From the NCBI GenBank assembly GCA_021234155.1, contig JAJEKV010000025.1, positions 10,167,017 through 10,231,016 of the forward strand: a DNA stretch of 64,000 bases, read 5' to 3'. A program made the position numbers and the translations under genes. Shown here piece by piece: positions 44,166 to 53,820 of this stretch (its first letter is position 1; every line of letters begins with the position of its first letter). The notes under the pieces were generated by a model that ran no database searches, was not told the origin of the DNA, and saw only the letters and a list, made by a program, of their open reading frames with translations. Origin of the DNA: Isoetes taiwanensis (Eukaryota > Streptophyta > Lycopodiopsida > Isoetales > Isoetaceae).

Positions 44166-45135
44166 GAGTCCCTTACCAGAATAAGCATCGATCCGAGCCA
44201 TCGGATCGGCATTCTAGGAAGGGACGAGCAGCTATATATGCACTATTCGTTCTTGCGGTTGATTATCGGCGTCTTCTCACAGCAGCATCTCTTCCTTGCC
44301 CATTGCTTCCCTCCCTACCCGCCCTTTTATATAATTTTGAGTTTGTTTCATGTTCATGTTTATTTCTGTGTTCGATATTAACTGTATTATCCTCCACTCA
44401 TTGGGTGTTGCTATGGTGATTATTGTCGTCTATTTTTTATATATTTTTGTTCAGTACTGACCACCCGTTGGGTGATGCTTTTTTTCCATCCGATGGCAGA
44501 TGCAAATGATTTTCCACCCATTGGGTGATGCTATCTATATATTTTTCCACCCGTTGGGTGATGCTAGATGATTTCCACCTGTTGGTGATGCTATTTTTCT
44601 TTTTCCACCTCTGGGTATGTTTTCTATTTCTATATATATTTGTTTACGGTTTCTAACGTCTAATTGGTGTTTTTTCTTTCTGGGGACTATTTTCTTAGGG
44701 GATGCTCGCCTGCCATGGTTGTACCTATTTTATTAACGTTTAACGGGTACTTTCTAGGCGTTTCTCCCTTTTTCCAGGTTACACACATTCCATGGCGTTG
44801 ATGCGCATTTGGGCTGGCTTCACCAATTTCCTACCTTGCTCTTCAAGGCATCCTCGAGGCCGTTGGCGACCATTTCTCATTAGGGTTTTCCTCGAAAACC
44901 CGAAAGAGCAAGATTTTTTACCCCAATGAGAAGTTGTCGCCATTGTCCTCTCTCTTGCCTTTGCATATTTTCTTATGTCATTATGGGGTAGCTAGACATT
45001 GTTCCTATGGTCAACTCCCCATTCAGATTTTACCACACATTGCATACTGCTGTTGTGATGTATACTGCTACTGTGATGAATGACAAGCCTATCTATAGCC
45101 GGTTTTTGTATTCTTTGCGAGTCCCTTACCAGAAT
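44166..45135 (+). repeat. dispersed repeat (family R5), third copy
   Basis: It is bounded by identical 17-bp direct repeats GAGTCCCTTACCAGAAT at 44166 and 45119. Just inside is CGATCCGA-GCCA-TCGGATCG, the same perfect palindrome as in the copy at 5288, and later TTCCTCGAAAACCCGAAAG (about 44887) and GATGAATGACAAGCCTA (about 45075). TATATAAAG at about 44149 could be a TATA box just upstream. The copy differs from the 5-kb copies by internal insertions, including the 44390-44625 tandem repeat. Confidence 0.65.
44390..44625. repeat. interspersed 19-bp palindromic repeat, about 6 copies
   Basis: The unit is CCACCCGTTGGGTGATGCT with small variants, at about 44393, 44461, 44515, 44547, 44575 and 44606. 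CACCC-GTT-GGGTG can pair on itself. Spacers between copies are short and unrelated. Confidence 0.75.
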
Positions 45136-46750
45136 TCCTAGAGGTAGCTAGAAGTCAAGTGCACTTGTTCTCATATAGGATATGTACACAAAGACCCAAT
45201 AAGATAGTGCAAAGTAGAATATCTTTACATTCTTTGTTCTTATTAATAAAAAAGGAAGACCTCCTATATAGAAAAAATGCCATAATAAACTCAAAAGTAA
45301 GTTCTAGCAAACTAGTATAGCAGAAGGCTTGAGTACAAAAAATTATTATATATTCTTTCCCTTATTAAGTGTACAACCATAGCCATGATTAAAGTACATG
45401 CCCTGCATTAGGACAAAATATGATGGAGTAAGTTTCATTCTATTTTACTAGCAAGACAAGTGTAAGTTCAGATAGCTTATTTGGATTTTTCAAATAGTGG
45501 TCACATTAAAAATAGTATCACCATCCTAAACAAACAGAAAAAAGGAGGTGGACTTCTCCGTTACCTGCAGTCAATCAGATAAATGTTAGCCTAAAAAGGG
45601 TAACAATGAAAGGAGTAACAGGTAAGCTATGCAGCACCACGGTTTATAACTCTTCATCGTATCTTGTTCAACTAATAAAATAATTAAGAGATTTATAGGT
45701 TCAAACGTTGAATTCTAGGCTGATTTTTAGAGCCATTAAGTTGAATGTATGTGAGAAATCTAATGGTCACATCATATGTAAGAGACAATCTAGTTGTAGA
45801 CCATGCTCTTTGCTATAGATATGCAACTCCTTAGAAAGATGTAACCAATCTACAAATTAATTTGTTTTGCAAAGCAAATCTGTGACACATATGTTCATGG
45901 TCTACCCTCCACGATTAATGTGAGACTTTCAGATTGTAGAAAAAAAAATACTAAGGACCACATCTCATTGTGATTGGCCAATCTATGAATTAATTTGTTT
46001 CGCAAAGCAAATCTGCGGCACATATGTGCATGGTCTATCATCCATAACTAATATGAGACTTTCAGATTCTAGAAAAAAGTACTAAGAACACCATCTCATT
46101 GCGATTTTTATATCCATTTGCAATTTAAGAAATGTACTCAAATATTCTTTGAACTCTCAATCTGCCGATCAAAGTCCAACCCTTGGTAGAAAATCAAATA
46201 GGCAAAAATCAGATATCTACAGGCCTGGATTGAAGTTCTTAGTCTACAAATCTATTGTAGATAATGTTGAGTGTCCTTATTTCTTGTCAAGTAAGAGCAT
46301 AGCACATAATGTCTCTTCGAGATGATTTTTCACAAACATCATTAACGTCATGCCTAAGAGCTTAGGTACTGTACAAAGTGCCATAATGACAAATTAATTG
46401 TGCCATATTGAGAGATTACCTGATTGTCTATGACATGTTTGGATAAGGTATTGCATAATCTTTGCTGCAAGATCAGTCGAACCAATCAAAGAAGACTGTA
46501 TGTGACATGACCGCTGTCAAGAAACGAAAACTAAAAAAACCAAAAGGTAAAAAATGCAATAAATATTTAAAGCAGACATGCCCTTGCAAAACTCATTTTG
46601 CCAAACATTTGGTATTGGTGCTAAAGATATGTAATACATAGTAGCATGCCATTTAGCAATCCAGCCTCGTCCAAAAAGCTGGATACTTCAAATTTATTTT
46701 GCTGAAATTCAATGGTGTACACTCACGTCAAAGTGCACAATTTATTCTCT
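45136..46750. other. AT-rich non-coding sequence with one tandem duplication
   Basis: No gene recognised. Two blocks of about 128 bp are tandem, at 45846-45975 and 45976-46105; each contains AATTAATTTGTTT, GCAAAGCAAATCTG, CACATATG, CATGGTCTA and GAGACTTTCAGATT. Confidence 0.5.
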
Positions 46751-46754
46751 TGCC

Positions 46755-47960
46755 TACTTTTTTTTTTTTTTTTTTGAAGGACGTGAGGCTCTTTTTATTG
46801 ACAAGAACAAACACAATGCACAAACAGGAATAAAACCCTAGTGGATAGGTCTGATCAACTAGGCAAAAAAACACCTGCCTATGCATAAGAAGAACACCAG
46901 AATACGTCGCCAAATTATCTCTTTTTATCATCGCCTAGAGATGAGCAACGATAAGCTTTAGTGATCTTCTGCTGAGCACAACGGAGAAGCTGCTGATTAG
47001 AGATGTGTGCACCTTGGAAAATACACAAACGTCGCCTCTGCCAGATAGGCCACAAAATCCAACTAGAAGCAAGATGAAATGCCCAGGCCAAACAAGGGGA
47101 TAAATTGCAAGTAGGATCTCCTCGCTATTGAGAGACACAATGAAAAGAGTGAAAAACCACTCCCAAGCAAGCCGTAGATGATTGCACAAGAAGAAGCAGT
47201 GTTCAATAGTTTCAACACGTTGGCGACATTCACTCGAACACATCTATGGAGAATTTGCCATCGCAGCGCTGACACTTTAGGGTGGAGCAATTTATCCCAT
47301 GTCCACATCCAAACACTTTTCCACTATGGTTGAGGCACCTGAAGATGCCAGTGCTGGGATGGAGGAAGAGGCTCACAATCTAAAAGCAAACAGACGTGGA
47401 AGAAACAAACTTTTCTCGGCTTAAGACGTGCATCACATATCCAAATAGGCACATCACCTATGGTTGTCGCGAGACAGTTGGATGGCAAAAACTCACCACC
47501 CCCACCCAGCATTTGCCGATCCCATCTCAGATAACAAAAATCTCGTTCTGAAAAAGCCTCCCATGACAGAAGATGACCAGAATCATACCAAGCTGCAATC
47601 GTTAAGACCCCAGCTAGCCGCCAACGCCGTTGAGTCTTTGGATGTACGAGTGCACATAAAAAGGCCGATCATGCATACCCTTGCGGGGAAGCCACCAAAG
47701 ATGACATTGACAATGAAATACACACTTGGGGATTAACATGGAATAAAGATCTAACCGCATCCCAGGAAGCAAGCAGACCTTTAAGGAATGGAAAAGCATT
47801 TGGATATAGATGCAGAGGATACAACAAGGCCCATGGGAGACTAGGCTTGATAGTTGTCTTGTGAAAGGGGAGACACTGCAGAAGTGATTGCCGCACCAAC
47901 CTTAAGCCAGGAGAGTCATCTTTACCAAGGAGGAGCCTATTTTTGGATAGGCAAGGGGCA
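46755..47960 (-). mobile_element. 5'-truncated LINE (non-LTR retrotransposon) with poly-A tail
   Basis: The minus strand encodes, from the right, RQSLLQCLPFHKTTIKP and LPWALLYPLHLYPNAFPFL (end of the reverse transcriptase region), then the zinc-binding reverse transcriptase-associated domain: WDKLLHPKVSALRWQILHRC, ECRQRVETIEHCFFLC and HLRLAWEWFF. Frame changes and stops interrupt it. The 3' end has CAATAAAAAGAGCC and then a poly-A run (poly-T at 46757-46776, plus strand). It is homologous to the LINE piece at 24235. The 5' truncation near 47960 is typical of failed reverse transcription. Confidence 0.85.
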
Positions 47961-48771
47961 AACCACTTCCGAATATGAAAAAAGCATTAGACAATACAAT
48001 TGCAAGCAAGAAAAAAGATGAAGCATGTGCATGCAAGCCAATATGCTCACATGTGGCACACATGCATGCATAAAAGAATTGCATGCACAAAGGGCAAAGA
48101 AAACACTTTCCTCTCCAAACCACACAACACGGACTTAAAGGTTATGTTAGTGAGCTCTTGCTTGAAAAACACCTCAAAATCATCAATACCAATTAAATTG
48201 TTCAAGTTAGCAACGTAAAGCCATTTCAAATGTGACATTGATATGCGCAGAAAGCCATTCTTTCTAAAATTAGGACATACCTTAAGTTGTAGGCTTCCTT
48301 TTGGAATGTTTGGTTCATCAAATGGGTACTTCATGCATTTCATGATCGCTTAGCCAATGCCCAAGTTATGTTTCTCAATAATAATAAAGCCTACTTCCAA
48401 CCGTAGTTTAGGGAGCCACCTTATTAATCATACTAGAAAAGACTTTCTAGGATAGTGTCACAACAAGGAGAGTAGGACCCTGCTGTAACACAGGGGCCCT
48501 ACCCTCACCAATGCTATTCTACTCATTTCTATTTATGTATACATATTCAAAATAAAATCAAGAGCTAGTACTTAAAAAAGAGCCATATTTGAGCCGATTG
48601 GAAGATATTACTTATAATAGAAATCACTTACAAATATTTTTGTTAACTGCCCTTCTGTTGAATTCGAATTGATGAATTTATTAGCCAAAAGATTTCTCTT
48701 TGTGGGATTGGTTTTTTTTGGTATATTTCAACAATTTAGGGGAAAATTTGGCACAAAAAAAAACACCTAAA
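47961..48771. other. non-coding sequence, nothing recognised
   Basis: Rich in ATGCATG motifs at 48005-48090; otherwise AT-rich with no coding or repeat structure that I can support. Confidence 0.4.
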
Positions 48772-48835
48772 GGATAGAATAGAATAGATTTTTTATCGTC
48801 CACGAAGACCAATTGGCCTAAAGGTGTTTATTACT
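48772..48835 (-). mobile_element. retroposon 3' end with (CTATT)n tail
   Basis: GGATAGAATAGAATAGA (microsatellite tail) is followed by TTTTTTATCGTCCACGAAGA and CCAATTGG. The body end matches that of the retroposon at 3997 (TTTTTAACGTCCACGGAACC then CAATCGGG), while the tail repeat differs. The inner boundary is unknown. Confidence 0.45.
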
Positions 48836-48897
48836 TATAGAAATACCTTCTTGATATTAATATCCTTTTCTTCACAACAGGAGAAAGGTCATTTAGC

Positions 48898-49340
48898 GAC
48901 GTCTGGGTCACGTCTATGCGACGTCTGACGACGTGACACGTGACGCGTGACACGACGTCGCCGGAGACGTCGTCACGCGACGTGCCTCGCGACGCGACGT
49001 CGGCAGACGCGTGACAGCGTGACGCGGACGCGTGACGCGTGACCGCGGGGCGTACGCATCGCCGCGTGACGCGGACACGGAATTAACACGTGGAATATAC
49101 ACGTGAAATATCAAAAAAATCCACGTGTGCCGTAAAAGCCACGTGTATACGTCGCATGCGACGTGACACGTGGAATATACACGTGGAATATACACGTGGA
49201 ATATAAAAAAAAAATCCACGTGGGCCGTAAAGCCCGCGTATATCGCCGCATCGACGCCACGCAAAAATTTATGAAAATCCACGTAATTAGAAAAGCCCCA
49301 CGTGGCAATAAAAAGCCGTGGCGGATACCGCGACGTCGCG
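48898..49340. promoter_or_regulatory. dense cluster of ACGT-core motifs (G-box and GACGTC)
   Basis: I count about ten CACGTG (G-box) and about six GACGTC sites in 440 bp, plus ACGCGT and CGTGACGCG units. The first half is CpG-rich; the second contains a 14-bp tandem repeat ACACGTGGAATATA (three units, 49164-49204) and two TCCACGTG-plus-CCGTAAA units. In plants CACGTG and TGACGTC bind bZIP/bHLH factors, but the arrangement looks repeat-derived, and transposon subterminal repeats are an equally good explanation. No function is demonstrated. Confidence 0.5.
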
Positions 49341-49437
49341 AGAAAAAAATAAAAAAAAATAAAAAAAATAAAAAAATTAAAAAAATGTTTGGCTTAGATA
49401 ATTATTACAATATGATGTACAAGGAGCAAAAGGGCAT

Positions 49438-49618
49438 TTATATTTTTATATTTATATTTTTAAATAATCACAAAAATATTTATATTTATATTTTTAAATA
49501 ATCACAAAAGTATTTTTATATTTATATTTTTAAATAATCACAAAAGTATTTTTATATTTATATTTTTAAATAATCACAAAAGTGAATTGTATTTATATTT
49601 TTAAATAATCACAAAAGA
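49438..49618. repeat. AT-rich tandem repeat, about 38-bp unit, 4-5 copies
   Basis: The unit reads TTATATTTTTAAATAATCAC followed by AAAAGTATTT. Copies lie near 49450, 49485, 49525, 49560 and 49595 and are highly similar. Confidence 0.85.
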
Positions 49619-49654
49619 CTCGTTAAGGGGAGTATCCACCCTTTTAGCCTAGAG

Positions 49655-50375
49655 CTAATCTCTGTCAGATTCAGTGGAGTAGTCATCCGATTCGGGGTTG
49701 CGATTGGATGGCCCTCCACCATAGTTTGCAGATCCCTCGCCGACCCCGCGCCCCATGTCCTCGTCTAGGTTTGATTCATCTCCTCCTTTAATCGCTTCCT
49801 ATAAAAACCAAAAGAATATGGCATTAATGTAGTTCATAGAATTATAATAATTTTCTACAACGCACCCCCGCATTCCCGTGATGTGGGACAGTTCCCTCTT
49901 CGTATAACTGTTGATACAGATAAACAGCTCCACGTTCCGTGGCTATTTGTACGTGCTCCTTGCTAGGGGGAAACCCGTATAGCCAGGTCTATGACAATAT
50001 AACGAGTATTAGCTAATGACATTTAAAGTTCTTATTAAAATTAATGTGAACTAATATAGCTCTTAATTAATCTATGGCGAAACCCTTTCCGACCGCTGGA
50101 GCCCAAATGAGACGGATGTCGTTCACTTGCAGTTGCTTTGTCGGTCCGAGCTCTATGTTTCTGTTCTGGATCCTTTGCACGTTCGAATGCAATCTGATTG
50201 CAAGGCACACAACATTATCACAAGTTAAAGTGAACGAATGGCAAAAAAAATAAGAAATACCTTGATATCTTCCTTGTGGAGATTAAGTGGTTTAGGGACT
50301 TTTGACCAATCGCCTCCAACGTTTTGCAAGTCGCCTTGAGCCTTTTGACCACTCTTTTGCCTTTGACATAAATCG
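49655..50375 (-). CDS. possible spliced gene, 3' exons (plant-transposase-like, uncertain)
   Basis: The minus strand gives four open blocks, three of them with clear splice sites. Exon a ends NLHKEDIK at donor GTATTT (about 50263). Exon b starts after ATCAG (50203), in phase: IAFERAKDPEQKHRARTDKA, then SERHPSHLGSSGRKGF. Exon c (after CATAG, 49990) reads TWLYGFPPSKEHVQIATERG, then AVYLYQQLYEEGTVPHH. Exon d (after TATAG, 49798) reads EAIKGGDESNLDEDMGRGVG, then SANYGGG, and ends STESDRD at a stop. The Arg/Lys-rich, H..GS..GF pattern and the Gly/Asp-rich tail remind me of plant En/Spm-type transposase-associated proteins, but this is a weak recall. The b-c junction is not resolved. A first exon could lie near 51.95 kb (MVDLQATI, minus). 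Confidence 0.35.
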
Positions 50376-50424
50376 ATAGATCAACGCAATATTAAAATAA
50401 TAAAAAAACAAGACTATGACTAGG

Positions 50425-50890
50425 TCCGGTCCCCTCCACTCATGGTGGAGCCGACCATGTCCTTGCCCTAGCTACCCTCTAGCTAAAACCGATAATGAAC
50501 GTGAACTAAGGCCCAAACACTGGTCCTCTCCACTTTCATGTGGAGCCGACCATGTCCTTGTCAGAGCCACCTCTACCTAAGAATGAGAAGAAAAGTGGAC
50601 TTGGACGGGACATCTGGTCCTCTCCACGCAAGGTGGAGCCGACTGTGCCTTGAACAAGCCACTACAATTTTATTTTAGACCTAATAAATAACAAGTCGAA
50701 GTCGATTTGAACCCTGTAAGTGATCCCTCCACCTAGGTGGAGCCGACTGCGTCCCTTGAACAAGCCACCCTTAACCTAGGAAAATAAAATTTGATCATAG
50801 TGGAAGTGGACTTCAACCCGGCACACATGGTCCTCTCCACTCTAGGTGGAGCCGACCTGCGCCCTTGAACAAGCCACTCGGTCAATTTTT
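50425..50890. repeat. tandem repeat, about 100-bp unit, 5 copies
   Basis: Each copy contains TGGTCCTCTCCAC, 4-8 bp, GTGGAGCCGAC and then a variable AT-rich part. Copies sit near 50427, 50521, 50625, 50719 and 50829. CTCCAC and GTGGAG form a small inverted repeat in every unit. It lies in a probable intron of the minus-strand gene above. Confidence 0.8.
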
Positions 50891-51099
50891 TTAACCTATT
50901 TAAAGCTATAAAAAAAAAATGCAAGTGTGATGAACTTACCAAATGAAGAACGTAGTGCATAAGATCCCTTAGGGCCCAAATAAAAAGGACAAACCGCCAA
51001 ACCCGCAACAAAAAGTTAAAAGAATAAGAACAAAAGAAGAAGAAGATCGAAAAAATAAAAAATTTAAAGTGGAAAAAATAGAAAATCAAGAAAAAAAAA

Positions 51100-51840
51100 A
51101 AAATAATCAAGAAGAAGATAAGGGTGGGAGAAACAAGAGAAGGGGGGAGAAGAAATAAGGGAAGGGTCAAGATGGAAGGGAAAGCACGAAGGAGGGAAGA
51201 AGAAATGATGGGGGGGAGAGAAGAATAGAATCGAAGGGGAAGAGAAAGAATAGAAGGAGGAAGAAGGGAAGGAAAAGAAATATGAAGAGAAAAATAAGAG
51301 AAGGAAAGAAGAGAAAAAAAAAAAATAAGAGAAGAAGAAAGAATCGAAGAAAGGAAGAAGAGAAAGGAATAATAGAATCGAAGAGAAGAGAAGAATAGAA
51401 TCGAATAAGAGAAGAGAATAAGAGAAGAGAAGAATAGAATCGAAGGGGAAGAGAAAGAATAGAAGGAGGAAGAAGGGAAGAAATAAGAGAAGGGAAGAAG
51501 GGAAGGAAACGAAATATGAAGAGAAATGAGAGAAGAAGAGAATAAATGAGAAGAAATGAGAGAAGAAGAGAAGAAGAAGAAGAAGAAGAAGAAGAGAGAG
51601 AGAAGAAATGAGAGAAGAAGAGAAGAAGAGAAGGAAAGAAGAGAAGGGAAAGAAGAAAAGAAAAGAAGAGAAATATGAAGAGAAATGAGAGAAGAATAGA
51701 AGAAATGAGAAGAAATGAGAGAAGAAGAGAAGAAGAAGAAGAGAGAAAGAAGAGAAGGAAAGAAGAGAAGGGAAGAAGAAAGGAAGGGGAAAGAATAGAA
51801 GAGAAGAAATGAGAAGAAATAAGAGAAGGAGAAAAATGAA
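51100..51840. repeat. polypurine tract (GA-rich low complexity), about 0.74 kb
   Basis: The plus strand is almost only A and G, built from GAAGAA, GAGAAGAAATGAGA and AATAGAATCGAAG units, with T and C rare. Long minus-strand frames made of Ser, Leu and Phe arise from this bias and are not genes. Confidence 0.9.
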
Positions 51841-51899
51841 GAACACAAAAACCAAGGTTAGGCATGCACCTTTCAATCCAAAAAACCTATTCAATCTAA

Positions 51900-52160
51900 A
51901 AAATATGATGTACTAACCTTAGAATAGTTGCTTGCAGGTCGACCATCGTGGTAGTAGCGCCAGCAGACGCCCAAAAGCTCAAGAGGAAGCGAAAAGAAAA
52001 GGTCTTGGGGAAAGACGGACGGTTTCAAAAATTACAGAACGTCAAGATGCGACGTGGACGCCGCATGCACGCCCACGACATATTTTGTTATAGCGACGCT
52101 ATGGACTTTATTTTTTTTGACGCCTTTTTAAATGTGATGCTCATTAAAGTTTGTCCCTAG
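51900..52160. other. junction with a possible first exon and GC-rich patch
   Basis: On the minus strand an ATG (about 51944) opens MVDLQATI. On the plus strand GCGACGTGGACGCCGCATGC (52037) echoes the ACGT/CG-rich composition of 48.9-49.1 kb, so both could be ends of one element spanning 48.9-52.1 kb. This is inference only. Confidence 0.25.
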
Positions 52161-52712
52161 GCTTATTTAGACAGCCCCGGAGGCCTTCCCCAAGAGGGGC
52201 CCCGAATCGGAGGATCCAACCGGTCGGATAGGGGAACCGCCTCGGAGGGTGGTCATTAGCGGCGCGGCCCCCGGGAGCGAGAAAGGGCTGCCTCAAGGGA
52301 ACTTTTTTGGATCCCCGCCTCCCCGGGTCCGGACTCTCCCCTCTTGTGAGGGATCCCCGCAAGGTCCCCGGCCTCGCTTTGACTTGGGGAGGGTGCGGCC
52401 TGTTGTTGCCCCCGCAGGGGCTGCCCCGACCGCTCTAATGCTAACCCTTTGACCTAGACCTTCTCCGAAAATTCCAAAATTGGGCTTTAGGCCGAGATGA
52501 ATTAGGAATCCAAGCTGGCAAAAATCAGAATTTATTTTCGTGACAATGCATTAATTACGAATTTATGAATGTCTTGCCACCGCAAAAAGCGCCCCGACTT
52601 CTAATTGTCACATCGAGAGGAGGATAGGCCCAAACTCCGTTCCGTTAGTTCCTATTGCTTCGTTCTCTGGTTCTGATGCTTATATGTCCCAGGTCCCAAA
52701 TGCACCAAGAGC

Positions 52713-53460
52713 CTCGGCCCCCAAAACGCAAACCCTTCTAGAACCCGGCAACTCACGGGGTTTACGCCGGGAGGCCCCTCTCCTTGTCGATTTGGCCGGG
52801 ACCTTTGCGCCGCGGACTTGATGTGGAGTGGGGGGTGTTGAATTGAAGCACGGACCCCAAAAATCCCCCGAAGCCGCTTGCATTGCCCTGAATTTCCCTC
52901 TCCCTAAGGCCCCCGGGACCCCCGAAGCGACCTCCCCTCTCCAGGAACCCACGATTTGGCTCTCGGTTCAATGGACTCGTAACGTCGACATTGCCCTAGG
53001 GGAACCAAGTTCCGTGGCGGAAGACCAAAACTCGGCTCCCAAACGCAAACCCTTCTAGAACCCGGGGTAACACGGGGTTTACGCCGGAGGCCTCTCCTTG
53101 TGATTTGGTCGGGACCTTGCGCCATTACTTGACGTGGAGTCGCGGAGCACGGACCCTAAAATCCCCCTAGCCGCTTGCCGAATTTCCTCTCCCTAAGGCC
53201 CCGGGACGGACGGCGACCTCCCTCTCCGGAATCACGATTTGGCTCGCCAATGGACTCGAACGTCGACATTGCCCTAGAGACCAAGTTCGTGGCGGAAGAC
53301 CAAAACTTCCCCCAAAACGAAAACCCTTCTAGAACCCTCGGCAACTCACGTGGTTTACGTTTGAGGCCCTCTCCCTTGTGGATTTGGCTCGACCTTGCGC
53401 CGTGTCTTGACGGGGTGGGGGTGTTGACGCCGTGAGCGGGGACCCTAAAATCCCCTCAAA
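52713..53460. repeat. triplicated 300-bp sub-block within the first array unit
   Basis: The sub-block from CAAACCCTTCTAGAAC through CTCTCCTTGT, CGATTTGGC and GTCGACATTGCC to ACCAAGTTC occurs three times (starting near 52728, 53045 and 53320), where other units have it once. It shows a second level of unequal exchange at the left edge of the array. Confidence 0.75.
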
Positions 53461-53469
53461 GTCGCTTGC

Positions 53470-53820
53470 CCCAATCACAGATTCATTACAAGTTAATTAT
53501 GCCATCCATGTCAAATAGCTTTAGGGGAGCAGTCCGTTGAACAAGGGCATCTCTCTATCCATATGCCTTGATATTGAAACACAACAATCATCACAAGCAA
53601 CCAAATCTAAAACCCTCCCCAACCCGCTAAAGATTCTTTTTGCTTTTCAGAATCATTTATCTTCATTCTAGTAGTTATGATGCTTTTCCTCAGAATCATT
53701 TATCTTCATTCTAATAGTTATGATGCTTATATTCTCAATGCAATCTTAGACCAAGTATAACGCCGTTTGACCAAGGTCAACCCCAAGTACAACGATCCCA
53801 CAAACTCCATTCCTTTGACC
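53470..53820. repeat. AT-rich insertion in the array with a 45-bp tandem duplication
   Basis: About 350 bp unlike the rest of the array separate the triplicated sub-block from the next unit. It contains CAGAATCATTTATCTTCATT twice (about 53648 and 53690), each continuing CTA(G/A)TAGTTATGATGCTT. No recognisable element ends. Confidence 0.65.

Noticed and set aside
44390-44625. CRISPR-like array of palindromic repeats
   Set aside because: Repeats are too short and variable, spacing is irregular, and the context is a plant nuclear genome.
50733-51894. Very long minus-strand frames (up to 371 codons) rich in Ser, Leu and Phe
   Set aside because: They are translations of the GA/CT low-complexity tract; several frames stay open at once and no domain is present.
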